Counted from the stretch's first letter, positions 29,351 through 38,626 are shown. The stretch: DNA of 64,000 bases from Calothrix sp. PCC 7716 (GCF_019977735.1 NZ_AP025018.1:9304580-9368579); one strand, 5' to 3'. Notes: a model not told the origin generated them from the letters alone. Numbers and translations are program-made.

Positions 29351-30655
29351 ATGGATATACCTTCAAAAACAAAGCAACTTAAACAGACAAAACGATGGAT
29401 AACAGTATTAGTTATTTCTGCTGGAATTACCACTATTATTGGATCAATCTATATCATTTCAAGGTATCGCTTTCTACCTTTAACTTCTACTCCTACACCT
29501 TCACCAACTGTTTCCATCGCTAGGACTGTAACAGCTATAGGACGTTTAGAACCTAAAGGAGAAGCCGTTCATGCAGCAACAACCAGTTCTTTGGAAGGGA
29601 CGCGAATTTTACAAATACTAGTAAAGCAGGGAGATAAAGTCAAGACAGGTCAAGTATTGGCAGTTCTTGATATTCGAGACCGACGTTTAGCTGCTTTGAA
29701 AGAGGCATCTGAACAAGTTAAAGTAGCTCAAGCGCGCTTGGCGCAGGTAAAAGCTGGAGCCAAAGCAGGGGAAATTAACGCACAAGAAGCAACAGTATCT
29801 CGTTTAGAAGCTCAACTGCGCGGAGAAGTCGCTACTCAACAAGCAACGGTAGATCGTTTAAAAGCTCAATTACGTGGAGATATTGCTACTCAACAAGAAA
29901 CAATATCTCGCTTAGAATCTCAATTAAGTAATGCTCAAACTGAGTATCAACGCTACGAACAACTATACAGAAGCGGTGCAATTTCAGCATCTAACTTAGA
30001 TAGTAAACGTTTAGCTGTCGATACAGTTCGCGACCAGGTAAATGAAGCAAAAGCTGCTCTCAATAAAATCAGAGAAACTCTTGAACAACAAATAAAAGAG
30101 GCTCAAGAAACTCTAAATAAAACTAAAGCAACTCTTCCCCAACAAATAAATGAAGCCAAGGCTAACCTTAACAGTATTGCTGAAGTCCGCCCCACAGATG
30201 TGCAAGCGGCACAAGCAGAGGTAGATAAGGCGACTGCTGCTGTAGTCAAAGCAAAAGCTGATTTAGAAGTTGCTTATGTAAAAGCACCAAAAGATGGCCG
30301 AATTTTAAAAATCCATACTCGCTCAGGTGAAGCGGTGAGTAATCAGGGAGATGGCATTTTAAAACTTGGTCAAACTGACCAAATGTATGCTGTGGCAGAG
30401 GTTTATGAAACTGATATAAGTAAAGTACGTCTGGGACAAACTGCCACAATTACTAGTGATGCATTTCCAGAAAAATTACAGGGTAAAGTAGACCAGATTG
30501 GTTGGGAAGTAGCTAAAAAAGATGTTCTGAGTACTGACCCCGCCGCTGCGACAGATGTTAGGGTTGTAGAAGTAAAAATTGCGCTTGACCAAGTATCTAG
30601 TCAACAAGTTGCAGCCTTAACAAATATGCAAGTTACTGTGGAGATTCAGCCATGA
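29351..30655 (+). CDS. DevB-like HlyD-family membrane fusion subunit of ABC exporter
   Basis: 434 residues: one N-terminal membrane helix (about 18-38), a split biotinyl-lipoyl domain (AVHAATTSSLEGTRI ... VKQGDKVKTGQVLAVLD and later VKAPKDGRILKIHTRSG), and a long coiled coil (about 110-290) with repeated LxAQLRG units. The stop overlaps the start of the permease gene (ATGA). It forms a three-gene exporter with the next two genes. In Anabaena, DevBCA exports heterocyst glycolipids; the substrate here is unknown. Confidence 0.92.
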   Translation: MDIPSKTKQLKQTKRWITVLVISAGITTIIGSIYIISRYRFLPLTSTPTPSPTVSIARTVTAIGRLEPKGEAVHAATTSSLEGTRILQILVKQGDKVKTGQVLAVLDIRDRRLAALKEASEQVKVAQARLAQVKAGAKAGEINAQEATVSRLEAQLRGEVATQQATVDRLKAQLRGDIATQQETISRLESQLSNAQTEYQRYEQLYRSGAISASNLDSKRLAVDTVRDQVNEAKAALNKIRETLEQQIKEAQETLNKTKATLPQQINEAKANLNSIAEVRPTDVQAAQAEVDKATAAVVKAKADLEVAYVKAPKDGRILKIHTRSGEAVSNQGDGILKLGQTDQMYAVAEVYETDISKVRLGQTATITSDAFPEKLQGKVDQIGWEVAKKDVLSTDPAAATDVRVVEVKIALDQVSSQQVAALTNMQVTVEIQP

Positions 30656-31806
30656 ACCGCAAACTCTTTCTAGCTTGGTTACAACTTAGCAGAGAAAAGA
30701 CCAGACTTTTTGTTGCTCTTGCAGGAATTGCTTTTGCAGTTATTCTTATGTTTATGCAGATGGGATTTCAATCGGCACTATTTGAAAGCGCAACTCCCAT
30801 ACATCGAAGTTTAAATGCGGACATAGTGCTGATTAATCCTCGCTCTCTTTCGTTAAATAATATCAATACATTTTCTAGGCGACGTTTGTACCAAGCTTTG
30901 AGTTTCAATGGTGTAGAATCTGTAAGTTCGGTATATGTTGGTCGGGGAATTTGGAAAGATTCTGCAAGCAAACGTGACCGAGCAATTTTAGTATTAGGGA
31001 TTGACCCAGCTAAAATAACTTTGCATATCCCAGAGGTTAATCAATATTTAAATCAGCTAAAACTTGATGATGTTGGTATTCTTGACAGAGTTTCTCGACC
31101 GGAATTTAAAACATTTATAACTGCCGTTTCTCAAGGTAAAGTAATTACCCCCGAAATTAATGGTCGCAAAATTAAAGTAATTGGTTTATTTACGATTGGT
31201 TCATCTTTTGGTGCCGATGCGCTGCTAATCACAAGTGAAGTAAACTTTTTACGTGTTTTCAAAAACCGTGAGGCAGGAGAAATTAATATTGGCTTAGTCA
31301 AACTTAAGCCGAATACAAATATAAAAAAAATTACTCAAGCGCTAGAAGTTAGCTTATTAAAAGATGTGCAGGTACTAACTCATGACGAATTTGTAGAATT
31401 TGAGAGAAACTACTGGCAGAAAAATACAGCTATAGGCTTTGTTTTTACACTAGGAACTATCATGGGATTTATTGTAGGAAGTGTAATTGTGTATCAAGTT
31501 CTTTATACAAATGTTTCTGATCATTTAGCTGAATATGCTACTTTAAAAGCAATGGGCTACAAAGATATATATTTATTAAGAATGGTATTTCAAGAAGCTT
31601 TGATTTTGGGATTTTTAGGTTACATTCCTGGATTCGCAATTACACTTGGACTATATGACTTAACAAGGAAAGCTACCAGCTTACCGATGGGCATGAATAT
31701 TTCAAGAAGTTTAATAGTATTAATTTTGACAATTTTAATGTGCTTTATCTCTGGTATAATTGCTGTTCGTAAATTACAAGCTGCTGACCCAGCAGACATT
31801 TTTTAA
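30652..31806 (+). CDS. DevC-like FtsX-family ABC permease
   Basis: 384 residues with an N-terminal helix (about 20-42), a large periplasmic MacB-type domain and three C-terminal helices (from about 265). The segment EYATLKAMGYKDIYLLRMVF is typical of FtsX/DevC permeases. It overlaps the upstream gene by four bases and precedes the ATPase gene by 54 bases. Confidence 0.92.
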   Translation: MNRKLFLAWLQLSREKTRLFVALAGIAFAVILMFMQMGFQSALFESATPIHRSLNADIVLINPRSLSLNNINTFSRRRLYQALSFNGVESVSSVYVGRGIWKDSASKRDRAILVLGIDPAKITLHIPEVNQYLNQLKLDDVGILDRVSRPEFKTFITAVSQGKVITPEINGRKIKVIGLFTIGSSFGADALLITSEVNFLRVFKNREAGEINIGLVKLKPNTNIKKITQALEVSLLKDVQVLTHDEFVEFERNYWQKNTAIGFVFTLGTIMGFIVGSVIVYQVLYTNVSDHLAEYATLKAMGYKDIYLLRMVFQEALILGFLGYIPGFAITLGLYDLTRKATSLPMGMNISRSLIVLILTILMCFISGIIAVRKLQAADPADIF

Positions 31807-31860
31807 TTAATATTGATAAAATTTTCAAGAGAACCTTTTGTTTAGAAACACATTTTTATT

Positions 31861-32595
31861 ATGAGCAAAACAGCTATTGTTACAGTCAGCCATCTAAATC
31901 ATTACTTTGGTCAAGGTGAATTAAAAAAACAAGTTTTATCTGATATTAATTTAGAAATTTATGCTGGAGAGATTGTCATTATGATGGGTCCTTCAGGCTC
32001 AGGTAAAACAACCTTACTAACCTTAATTGGTGCTTTACGCTCTATCCAAGAGGGTAGTCTCAAAGTATTTGGTCATGAATTACATGAAGCTAGCAAAAAT
32101 AAGCTTGTTGAGATTAGACGTGATATTGGCTATATTTTTCAAGCACATAATTTACTAAAGTTCTTGACAGCTTCGCAAAACATACAAACATCTCTTGAAC
32201 TGCATTCAGATGTTCCAGTTGATGAATACCGTGTTAAAGCAGAAGCCATGCTCAAAGCTGTAGGATTGGAACATCGGGTTAATTACTATCCAGAGAATTT
32301 ATCTGGAGGACAAAAACAAAAAGTAGCTATTGCGCGCGCTTTAGTGAGTCATCCTAAATTAGTTTTAGCTGATGAACCGACCGCAGCTTTAGACAGTAAA
32401 TCAGGGCGAGATGTAGTTGATTTGATGCAGCAACTAGCACGAGAACAAAAATGTCCTATTTTAGTTGTGACTCATGATAATCGCATTTTGGATATAGCTG
32501 ATCGCATTGTCAATATGGAAGATGGTCGGTTAACTTCAAATCCAAGTACTTTTTCTGGTATGACTTCTAGCGAGAGTAATAAACGGGATGGTTAA
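31861..32595 (+). CDS. DevA-like ABC exporter ATPase
   Basis: 244 residues. Walker A is GPSGSGKTTL, the Q-loop is in IFQAHNL, the signature LSGGQKQKVAIARAL, and Walker B VLADEPTAALDSKSG with the switch His in THDNR. It belongs to the MacB/DevA group and completes the exporter. Its end overlaps the next gene by 8 bases. Confidence 0.95.
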   Translation: MSKTAIVTVSHLNHYFGQGELKKQVLSDINLEIYAGEIVIMMGPSGSGKTTLLTLIGALRSIQEGSLKVFGHELHEASKNKLVEIRRDIGYIFQAHNLLKFLTASQNIQTSLELHSDVPVDEYRVKAEAMLKAVGLEHRVNYYPENLSGGQKQKVAIARALVSHPKLVLADEPTAALDSKSGRDVVDLMQQLAREQKCPILVVTHDNRILDIADRIVNMEDGRLTSNPSTFSGMTSSESNKRDG

Positions 32596-33127
32596 AATTA
32601 TGTTTTCAAACAATGCGATAGCTGTTTATGAAGATATTTTAAAAGCAGAGAAAGCGATGTCCAAATTACAAGAAAGTGGTTTTGCAACCAATCAGGTTTC
32701 TCTAATTACACAAAACCAAGAGATTGAAAAGGAAATTCATCGTCACAAAGATGCTGTTAATGATACAACATTGCTCGGCGCCACTGCTGGGGTTTGGTTT
32801 GGTTGGCTATTTGGATTTTTTGCTGGTGCAGCTTTTATTTGGATGCCTGGTATGGGACCAATGTTGATTATCGGACAGTTGGCCAGCACTGCCTTACTTG
32901 GTGGAGTAGAAGGAGTTGTTGCTGGCACAACAGTCGGAAGTTTACTAGGTACTTTGGTAGGTTGGGGAATTTCTGAGCAGCAAATTCTAAAGTACGAACA
33001 AAAACTCAATAATGGTAAATACTTACTAGTGATTCATGGCAGTCCTGAAGAAATAACTCGTGCAGAAGATATCCTAAGACACACGCCTGCTGAAGAAGTT
33101 AATATCCATGCAGAAACATCTGCGTAG
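32588..33127 (+). CDS. General stress protein 17M-like membrane protein
   Basis: 179 residues; ATG 32600 is an alternative start. The N-terminal half NAIAVYEDILKAEKAMSKLQ matches general stress protein 17M-like domains. Then a Gly-rich membrane hairpin (LLGATAGVWFGWLFGFFAG ... GTTVGSLLGTLVGWGI) and a C-terminal YLLVIHGSPEEITRAEDIL follow. It overlaps the ATPase gene by 8 bases, so it may be a module partner. Confidence 0.8.
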   Translation: MVKIMFSNNAIAVYEDILKAEKAMSKLQESGFATNQVSLITQNQEIEKEIHRHKDAVNDTTLLGATAGVWFGWLFGFFAGAAFIWMPGMGPMLIIGQLASTALLGGVEGVVAGTTVGSLLGTLVGWGISEQQILKYEQKLNNGKYLLVIHGSPEEITRAEDILRHTPAEEVNIHAETSA

Positions 33128-33234
33128 CTTTTGCCACAAGTAATCTGGGTTTGTAACTGCTCTCAGAGTGCGGTGCAGGCGCCGAGCAGGTGCTTGTTTG
33201 AGTAGTTGCCCCTATTTAAAAAAATTGAGTTAAA

Positions 33235-33251
33235 TTTCATCTTGATTTCAT
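33235..33251 (+). promoter_or_regulatory. CopR/RppA-type direct repeat box 6 (porin promoter)
   Basis: TTTCAT, CTTGA, TTTCAT, followed by TTATTTATAGGGG as -10 region. The leader to the porin gene is short (about 45 bases). Confidence 0.8.
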
Positions 33252-33323
33252 CCGACTATGAGAATCTTATTTATAGGGGAAACCCGCTGTAACAAATATT
33301 ACTTTGTGTGAGGAATAAAAATC

Positions 33324-35036
33324 ATGTCCCAAGCTAAGTTATTGTGGAAATGTCTACTGTTTGGTCCTGTTGTTCTAGTAGGTAGCCTTGCTTTTTCAGT
33401 ATCAACCATAGCTGCTGAGAATCCAGTAAAGTCTGAAGCAAATCAAATTGATGCCCTAGCTCAAGTAGACTCGACTTCCGGTAGCTCTTCTTTAAACCAA
33501 ATCCAACAATACAGTGGTGACACTGCCCAAGTCACATCTGTTTCCCAGTTTTCTGACGTGCAACCTACAGACTGGGCTTTTCAGTCCTTGCAGTCGCTTG
33601 TTGAGCGTTATGGTTGTATTGCTGGTTATCCGAATGGAACTTTTCGGGGAAACCGTGCTATGACCCGTTATGAATTTGCCGCTGGTTTAAATGCTTGCTT
33701 AGAGCGAGTCAACGAACTGATTGCCACAGCTACTGGTAATTTGCTTACTAAGGAAGACTTAGCAATCATGCGACGGTTGCAAGAAGAATTCTCTAATGAA
33801 CTAGCAACTGTACGGGGTCGCGTAGATGTTCTTGAAGCTCGTACTGCTGAACTAGAAGCCAATCAATTTTCCACTACAACAAAGCTGAATGGAGAAATCA
33901 TCTTTAACATATCTAATGTTTTTGGTGGTGATAAAAGGGCGGTGCCTTCTGGCGCCAACCCAAATACCGCTAGAGAATTAGATTCCAACACTATTTTCAC
34001 TGACAGAGTTCGTTTAATCTTGAATACGAGCTTTGATGCTAAAGACTTGTTGCAAATACGTTTGCAAGCCCGAAATGTAACTCCCTATGACACAAATGTA
34101 ACAGGTACTAACATGACCCGCTTTGGTTTCGATGGGAATCAAGATAATAACATGGGTGTTGATAAAGTCAACTACTCTTTTGACCTCAGTGATTCAATAC
34201 GAGTCAAAGTAGATGCAGCAGGTGGTAATATATACGACAATATCAACAACTTCAACCCAGACTTAGCTAGTGATAATAAGGGCGCTTTATCTCGTTATGG
34301 TCGTTTTAGCCCGATTTACCGCACAGGCTTTGGTGGTGCAGGCGCAACTATAAATATAAATCCGAAAGGTTCTCCTTTCTCTGCATCAGCATCTTATGTA
34401 GCTCGTACAGCAAATAATCCTGGTTTAGGTGCAGGTCTGACAAATGGTGCCTACACTGCTCTTGGTCAACTAGTTTTCCAACCTAGTAAAGCATTAAATG
34501 TTGGTTTGACTTATGCTCGTAACTATCAAAATAGTTTGTCTGGTATCAACATGTTTGAAGGTACTGGGAGTATCTACGCGGGTAATCCTTTTAATGGTGT
34601 TGCCACTACTGCCAACCACTATGGCATACAAGCAAATTTTATACCTAGCTCAAGCTTGACCATTGGTGGCTGGTACGGTTATGCCGATGCTGAAGCATTG
34701 GTAAATGGTGCAGGAGTAAATAAAGGAGATAATGCATCAATCAATTATTGGGCTGCAACCCTTAGCATCAAAGACTTTGTGAAAGAAGGTAACTTGCTTG
34801 GCTTTATCTTTGGTCAACCACCTAAAGTCAGCAGTAACGATGCTTTCACTTCTGCCACAAGAACTATTAGACGCGAAGATAACGACACTTCTTACCACCT
34901 GGAAGCTTTGTACCGTATGCAAGTAAATAAGAATATTTCTGTTACTCCAGGTTTATTAGTAATCTTCAATCCCGAACATAACAACAACAATGACACTATA
35001 TATGTAGGTACACTCCGTACTAACTTTTCGTTTTAG
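33324..35036 (+). CDS. SLH-domain outer-membrane porin (cyanobacterial iron-uptake porin type)
   Basis: 570 residues with a signal peptide (to about 31). An SLH domain reads SQFSDVQPTDWAFQSLQSL, then ERYGCIAGYPNGTFRGNRAM near 75-115, for peptidoglycan binding. A coiled coil (about 135-178) and a C-terminal OprB-like beta-barrel ending TNFSF follow. Cyanobacterial porins of this class carry small solutes and inorganic ions. The upstream box suggests that the outer membrane is remodelled under metal stress. Confidence 0.92.
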   Translation: MSQAKLLWKCLLFGPVVLVGSLAFSVSTIAAENPVKSEANQIDALAQVDSTSGSSSLNQIQQYSGDTAQVTSVSQFSDVQPTDWAFQSLQSLVERYGCIAGYPNGTFRGNRAMTRYEFAAGLNACLERVNELIATATGNLLTKEDLAIMRRLQEEFSNELATVRGRVDVLEARTAELEANQFSTTTKLNGEIIFNISNVFGGDKRAVPSGANPNTARELDSNTIFTDRVRLILNTSFDAKDLLQIRLQARNVTPYDTNVTGTNMTRFGFDGNQDNNMGVDKVNYSFDLSDSIRVKVDAAGGNIYDNINNFNPDLASDNKGALSRYGRFSPIYRTGFGGAGATININPKGSPFSASASYVARTANNPGLGAGLTNGAYTALGQLVFQPSKALNVGLTYARNYQNSLSGINMFEGTGSIYAGNPFNGVATTANHYGIQANFIPSSSLTIGGWYGYADAEALVNGAGVNKGDNASINYWAATLSIKDFVKEGNLLGFIFGQPPKVSSNDAFTSATRTIRREDNDTSYHLEALYRMQVNKNISVTPGLLVIFNPEHNNNNDTIYVGTLRTNFSF

Positions 35037-35083
35037 AGTGCAATTAGCTGTTGTTTAGGGAGCATCTCACTCAGGTGCAAATC

Positions 35084-35109
35084 TAGAGACGCGATATGTC
35101 GCGTCTCTA
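35084..35109. repeat. Palindromic TAGAGACGC repeat (copy 1)
   Basis: A perfect 11-bp inverted repeat (TAGAGACGCGA with its complement) around a 4-base loop. A related palindrome is at 36254-36291. This looks like a dispersed cyanobacterial hairpin repeat; it may also terminate the porin transcript. Confidence 0.6.
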
Positions 35110-35293
35110 TAATCTTGATTTGAGTGGCGCGCAGTTCGTGAACACAAATAAATTAGAAATGCTACATAGTTTGCATGTGTAAACATAAATAACAGTAGTT
35201 TTTCAATAGTACTTGAGTCGTTTTAGGTGCATAACATTTAATTAAGTTTTTGTAGTTCTAAGCGCAAGCATAAATTTCTTATACTGCTTCATA

Positions 35294-35310
35294 TTTCATA
35301 TTGATTTCAT
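35294..35310 (+). promoter_or_regulatory. CopR/RppA-type direct repeat box 7 (no gene follows)
   Basis: TTTCAT, ATTGA, TTTCAT, then 16 bases to TAAAAT at 35327-35332. No coding region follows on this strand for 600 bases; a folded RNA starts at the predicted start point. Confidence 0.75.
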
Positions 35311-35338
35311 CTTGACCTGTCAGAATTAAAATAGCTCA

Positions 35339-35430
35339 ATCAGGTTCATTGCACTTAGTTAAATTTTATTACTACTTTAACTAAGTCTCACTTACACCTA
35401 CTTGGCAATTGAACCTGCTGAGTGTTTCTT
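35339..35430 (+). ncRNA. Candidate metal-responsive small RNA A
   Basis: The predicted transcript from box 7 begins within two bases of a closed fold. Bases 35341-35352 pair with 35405-35417 (12 bp, one bulge). Stacked directly inside is an 11-bp perfect hairpin, ACTTAGTTAAA at 35353-35363 with its complement at 35376-35386. A U-rich stretch follows. No protein is encoded. Transcription is inferred. Confidence 0.5.
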
Positions 35431-35745
35431 AATTTGTTTACAGTAATATTGCTATTTTTTTAATAACCAATTATACATTATAGCTACAAAAATCTTTTAA
35501 GTCGTCTCTTGACGCTAGCTTTCTTGAAGTCTATTTTCAAAGTTTTGTTGACTGTTCATAATTTGATGAATTTTATTGTCCACCTATTGCATTTTATCCA
35601 GAATATCAAATTCGCTTGATTTAACACAGTTCCGGCATAACTCAATCCTTACAAGACAAAGATTTTGGCTTATTTTAACTACGTGCATTTACTCATGTTT
35701 GATGTCATTTTTAACAACAAGCATATCCTTTTATAGTTCACTGTA
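35426..35745 (-). pseudogene. Decayed duplicate of the Cys/Met-rich protein gene and its 3' flank
   Basis: This stretch aligns with 39133-39330 at roughly three quarters identity by eye. On the minus strand the coding part would read DKMQ, stop, VDNKIHQIMNSQQN, against MDNKMHQMMNNQQ in the intact gene. The frame has a stop, the C-terminal stop is lost and about 110 unrelated bases are inserted near 35600-35710. It is not functional. Confidence 0.65.
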
Positions 35746-35871
35746 TAGTTAAGTAAATATGTATAAAGATTTATTTCCAGATTTGATTGCAATACCTACA
35801 AACTGAGCTGTCATCTTAATTACAATTAGGCGCCAGTCCAAGAAAAAAATTTAGAAACTAGAAAGGGGTTG

Positions 35872-35893
35872 ACTCTATAGCCCACTAGAGGGT
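35872..35893 (+). promoter_or_regulatory. MerR-type operator 2 (thioredoxin-like gene)
   Basis: An imperfect inverted repeat ACTCTATAGC, CC, ACTAGAGGGT between TTGACT (35869-35874) and a TAAAAAT -10, with a 20-base spacer typical of MerR promoters. Confidence 0.7.
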
Positions 35894-35931
35894 TAAAAAT
35901 AAATGAGTAAGAAAAATTTTAGGTGGACATT

Positions 35932-36180
35932 ATGACAAAACGTCAAATAGAAATTTTTACGGCTGACTGCCCTCTCTGTGATGAAACAGTGCAAATGGTG
36001 CAAGAATTGGCTTGCTCTCATTGTGAAGTATCGATTTATAAGCTGCGGCAAGAACAGGAAAAAGCCAAACAGTATGGAGTAAATGCAGTTCCAGCGATCA
36101 TCGTTAATGGAAAACTAGTTCTGACTGGCAAACCTAATCGAGAGCAACTTATAGCTGCTGGGGTGGGTCAAAGTATCTGA
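35932..36180 (+). CDS. Thioredoxin-like small redox protein, CPLC motif
   Basis: 82 residues from ATG 35932, with AGGTGG 7 bases upstream. It begins KRQIEIFTADCPLCDETVQM, with the CxxC as CPLC, then ACSHCE, and ends with the cis-Pro loop NAVPAIIVNGKLVLTG. It is a glutaredoxin/thioredoxin fold of minimal size. A MerR-type promoter precedes it, so metal-induced thiol handling or metal transfer is likely. Confidence 0.85.
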   Translation: MTKRQIEIFTADCPLCDETVQMVQELACSHCEVSIYKLRQEQEKAKQYGVNAVPAIIVNGKLVLTGKPNREQLIAAGVGQSI

Positions 36181-36253
36181 CGTTTACACATATCGTGAAA
36201 AGTTAGAGGTATGGAGTCCAGGGTGTGATAGCCTAAGTGAAAATCGTGCATTC

Positions 36254-36291
36254 GTAGAGACGCTTTCACGTAAACGTAAGCGCGTCTCTAC
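36254..36291. repeat. Palindromic TAGAGACGC repeat (copy 2)
   Basis: GTAGAGACGC at 36254-36263 and its complement at 36282-36291. It shares the arm sequence of the repeat at 35084. Confidence 0.55.
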
Positions 36292-36459
36292 CTGCTTGCA
36301 ATTTTTTACAATTCCTGAACGAACTGCTACACAGCATTAAGCTTTGTATACTTTGCTCTTATCAAAATTATAAATATCTGCGACAATAGTATACAGAAAA
36401 TTTTGGTATTAATTATAATATATAGATGTGTAAATGTTGAGTCACAATCAAAAAAATGT

Positions 36460-36852
36460 ATGTTAATTGGTCAAGTCACAGTTTTAAGCGGAGTTCCGAT
36501 TGGAACTATTCGCTATTATGAGAGTTTAGGTCTCCTCAAATCTTATGGACGTACAGAGGGAGGATATCGGCAGTTTTCAGAAGATGTTCTTACCCGTTTA
36601 GCTTTTATTAAACGGGCACAAAATCTTGGTCTTAGTTTAGAGGAAATTAGAGATATTCTTAATGTTTATGACAACGGAAAGCCTCCATGTAGTGATATTA
36701 AAGAAAAGTTAGAAAACAAGCTGTTAGAAATTGATAATAAAATTGACGAACTGTTAACTCTACGCAATGAGTTAGGAGAATTACTTTCTGGTTGGAAAAA
36801 TTTACCAGACAAGCCAGAGGACAAAATTTGCCCAATCATTCAGAAAAATTAA
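36460..36852 (+). CDS. MerR-family metal-responsive regulator (copy 2), start altered
   Basis: 130 residues from ATG 36460. It is nearly identical to copy 1 at 8716-9132 (LIGQVTVLSGVPIGTIRYYE, PPCSDIKEKLENK, KICPIIQKN). The ATG equivalent to the copy 1 start (36434) is out of frame because of two extra bases in the A-rich stretch after it. Translation must start at 36460 or at a weak upstream codon such as TTG 36403. The middle metal-site Cys is Trp here too. Confidence 0.85.
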   Translation: MLIGQVTVLSGVPIGTIRYYESLGLLKSYGRTEGGYRQFSEDVLTRLAFIKRAQNLGLSLEEIRDILNVYDNGKPPCSDIKEKLENKLLEIDNKIDELLTLRNELGELLSGWKNLPDKPEDKICPIIQKN

Positions 36853-36927
36853 CCTACTGGTCGATAGTTCTACTTTCCAATTTTGAACTACTTTTTTAAT
36901 AAAACGTTGTAATTGGAAAAAATAATA

Positions 36928-37404
36928 ATGAAAAACAAGCCAATCAAGTCTTGGATAATTTGGGTTTTAGCTACACCGGAAGTGAACTTATTCCTTTTTG
37001 CTTTTCTCATAAATTTTGTTTATGAAGTTTGGCAGGCGCCTTATTACGAATTCTATGGTAAGCCAACTTTATTAGACAAAATTAAAGACTTAACTCACTG
37101 TTCATTCGGTGATGGCGTTATTACTCTTATTAGTGCTTGGATTGTAAGTATGCTAGCTCGTTCTCGTCGTTGGATGATTAATCCAACCTTGAAATTTACT
37201 TTACTTTTTACTAGTGTAGGTTTAATCATCACCTTAGTAATTGAAACATACCGAGTAAATGTCACTAAAACCTATGGAGTTCCGGTATTAGCTGTACCTG
37301 TTCTTGGTATGAGTTGGCTAGCTGTATTTCAGTGGATTATTTTGCCACCGTTGGTACTTTATTTAAGTCACCGCCAGATGTTGGGCTATCGAAAGGAAGG
37401 ATGA
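36928..37404 (+). CDS. Polytopic membrane protein, unknown function
   Basis: 158 residues from ATG 36928. Four hydrophobic helices; FAFLINFVYEVWQAPYYEFY near 20-40 and HCSFGDGVITLISAW near 62 are the most distinctive parts. It follows merR copy 2 by 75 bases. I know similar unnamed membrane proteins but no function. Confidence 0.75.
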   Translation: MKNKPIKSWIIWVLATPEVNLFLFAFLINFVYEVWQAPYYEFYGKPTLLDKIKDLTHCSFGDGVITLISAWIVSMLARSRRWMINPTLKFTLLFTSVGLIITLVIETYRVNVTKTYGVPVLAVPVLGMSWLAVFQWIILPPLVLYLSHRQMLGYRKEG

Positions 37405-37447
37405 AAAATTTTGGTACTAAATTACTAAAACTAACATGTAGAAATAT

Positions 37448-38485
37448 TTAGCTTATTTGTTTCCAGTTTTGACCCCTATCCAGCGATTGAAATACAGCAT
37501 TCTTGTCATTAACTGCATAAAGTATCTGTGGACTATTAGGAGAAGAAGCTAGTTTCACAATCACTCCACTAGTTTCAGTCCAAAGCTTATTCCAAGTTTT
37601 TCCACCATCATTACTGCGATAAAGACCAGGCGCCGACTTGAGAAAACGGTATCCATACATAACAGTAGTATCACCGTCTTTAAGCAAAGCTAAACTAACT
37701 ATGGGGGCTTCTTGAGTGTTTGGTATTAACGTCCAATCATTACCTCCATTACTACTTTCATACATACCCGCGCGAGTAGTAGCAAAAACATGGTCAGGGT
37801 TCCGTGGGTCTACTGCAAGCTCAAAAGGAGTACCACCTAACCCCTGACTGCCAAGTTGATTCCAAGTTTTGCCACCATCTTTAGAAATGTGCAGTAGTGC
37901 TTGGGTTCCAGAAACAGGAAATCCATAAAAAACTTGCGGGTTACTAGGAGATATCGCTAAAGCATGAAAATCTACCCCTGGCATCGAAATTTGTTGCCAA
38001 TCCTGCCCTTGATTCTCACTTTTGATAAATCCTAAATTACCTCCAGTATGAGGGTGTCCGCTAGCATAAAAGCGATTGCTGTTTGTAGGGTCGGCAGTGA
38101 AACCCATGTAGTCGGCTCGTTCTTTCCCCATCCAATACCAATCACCAATTTCGGAACGTTGCAACAGTCCATTGTGAGTAGCAATATAAATTACTTTAGG
38201 ATTATCTCGATTTACTGCCAAACCATGAACGTGGTTGTTTGTTTGCCAATTAACAGCAGGCTCCAAAGATACTTTTGTAACTGTGGGCTGAGACTGGGAT
38301 TGTGGTGCTTTTTGATTTGTTGAAGCGCTTAACCTATCGCTAGAAGGTTTCTGGTTAGAACGACTTAACAAAAAACCAAAACCTCCACCAATAGAAAGAG
38401 ATACAATAATAGGGATGGCACAACAAGCTACCATTGCGATTCCCATCCACTTCATAGTGTGGTCTTTAGAGTTAGGATTATTCAT
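37448..38485 (-). CDS. Membrane-anchored beta-propeller protein (F510_1955/BNR-like glycosylhydrolase fold)
   Basis: 345 residues: an N-terminal membrane anchor (about 12-40), a Ser/Gln linker, then propeller blades with Asp-box repeats (SKDGGKTWNQLG, SNGGNDWTLIP, SNDGGKTWNKLW, LDRGQNWKQIS). NNHVHGLAVNRDNP, THNGLLQRS, DYMGFTADP, ASGHPHTGGNLGF and DFHALAIS match proteins annotated as F510_1955 family. Enzyme activity is doubtful; the conserved His residues on the propeller might bind metal. It faces the IscB element. Confidence 0.8.
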   Translation of the reverse strand: MNNPNSKDHTMKWMGIAMVACCAIPIIVSLSIGGGFGFLLSRSNQKPSSDRLSASTNQKAPQSQSQPTVTKVSLEPAVNWQTNNHVHGLAVNRDNPKVIYIATHNGLLQRSEIGDWYWMGKERADYMGFTADPTNSNRFYASGHPHTGGNLGFIKSENQGQDWQQISMPGVDFHALAISPSNPQVFYGFPVSGTQALLHISKDGGKTWNQLGSQGLGGTPFELAVDPRNPDHVFATTRAGMYESSNGGNDWTLIPNTQEAPIVSLALLKDGDTTVMYGYRFLKSAPGLYRSNDGGKTWNKLWTETSGVIVKLASSPNSPQILYAVNDKNAVFQSLDRGQNWKQIS

Positions 38486-38626
38486 CAGATACCTCCCTGA
38501 AGACCCCGACTATACCCCGAAGGGGTTAGTGGGGGAGGAAAGGGAGGAAAATTACAAGACGCCCATTGAATGAATTTTCCCTAACGGGAAAACAATGAAA
38601 GGGGCAGTTGAGTAATTTTCAATCTC

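Noticed and set aside
35084-36291. CRISPR-like repeat pair TAGAGACGC
   Set aside because: Only two palindromic copies 1.2 kb apart without spacers; these are dispersed hairpin repeats.
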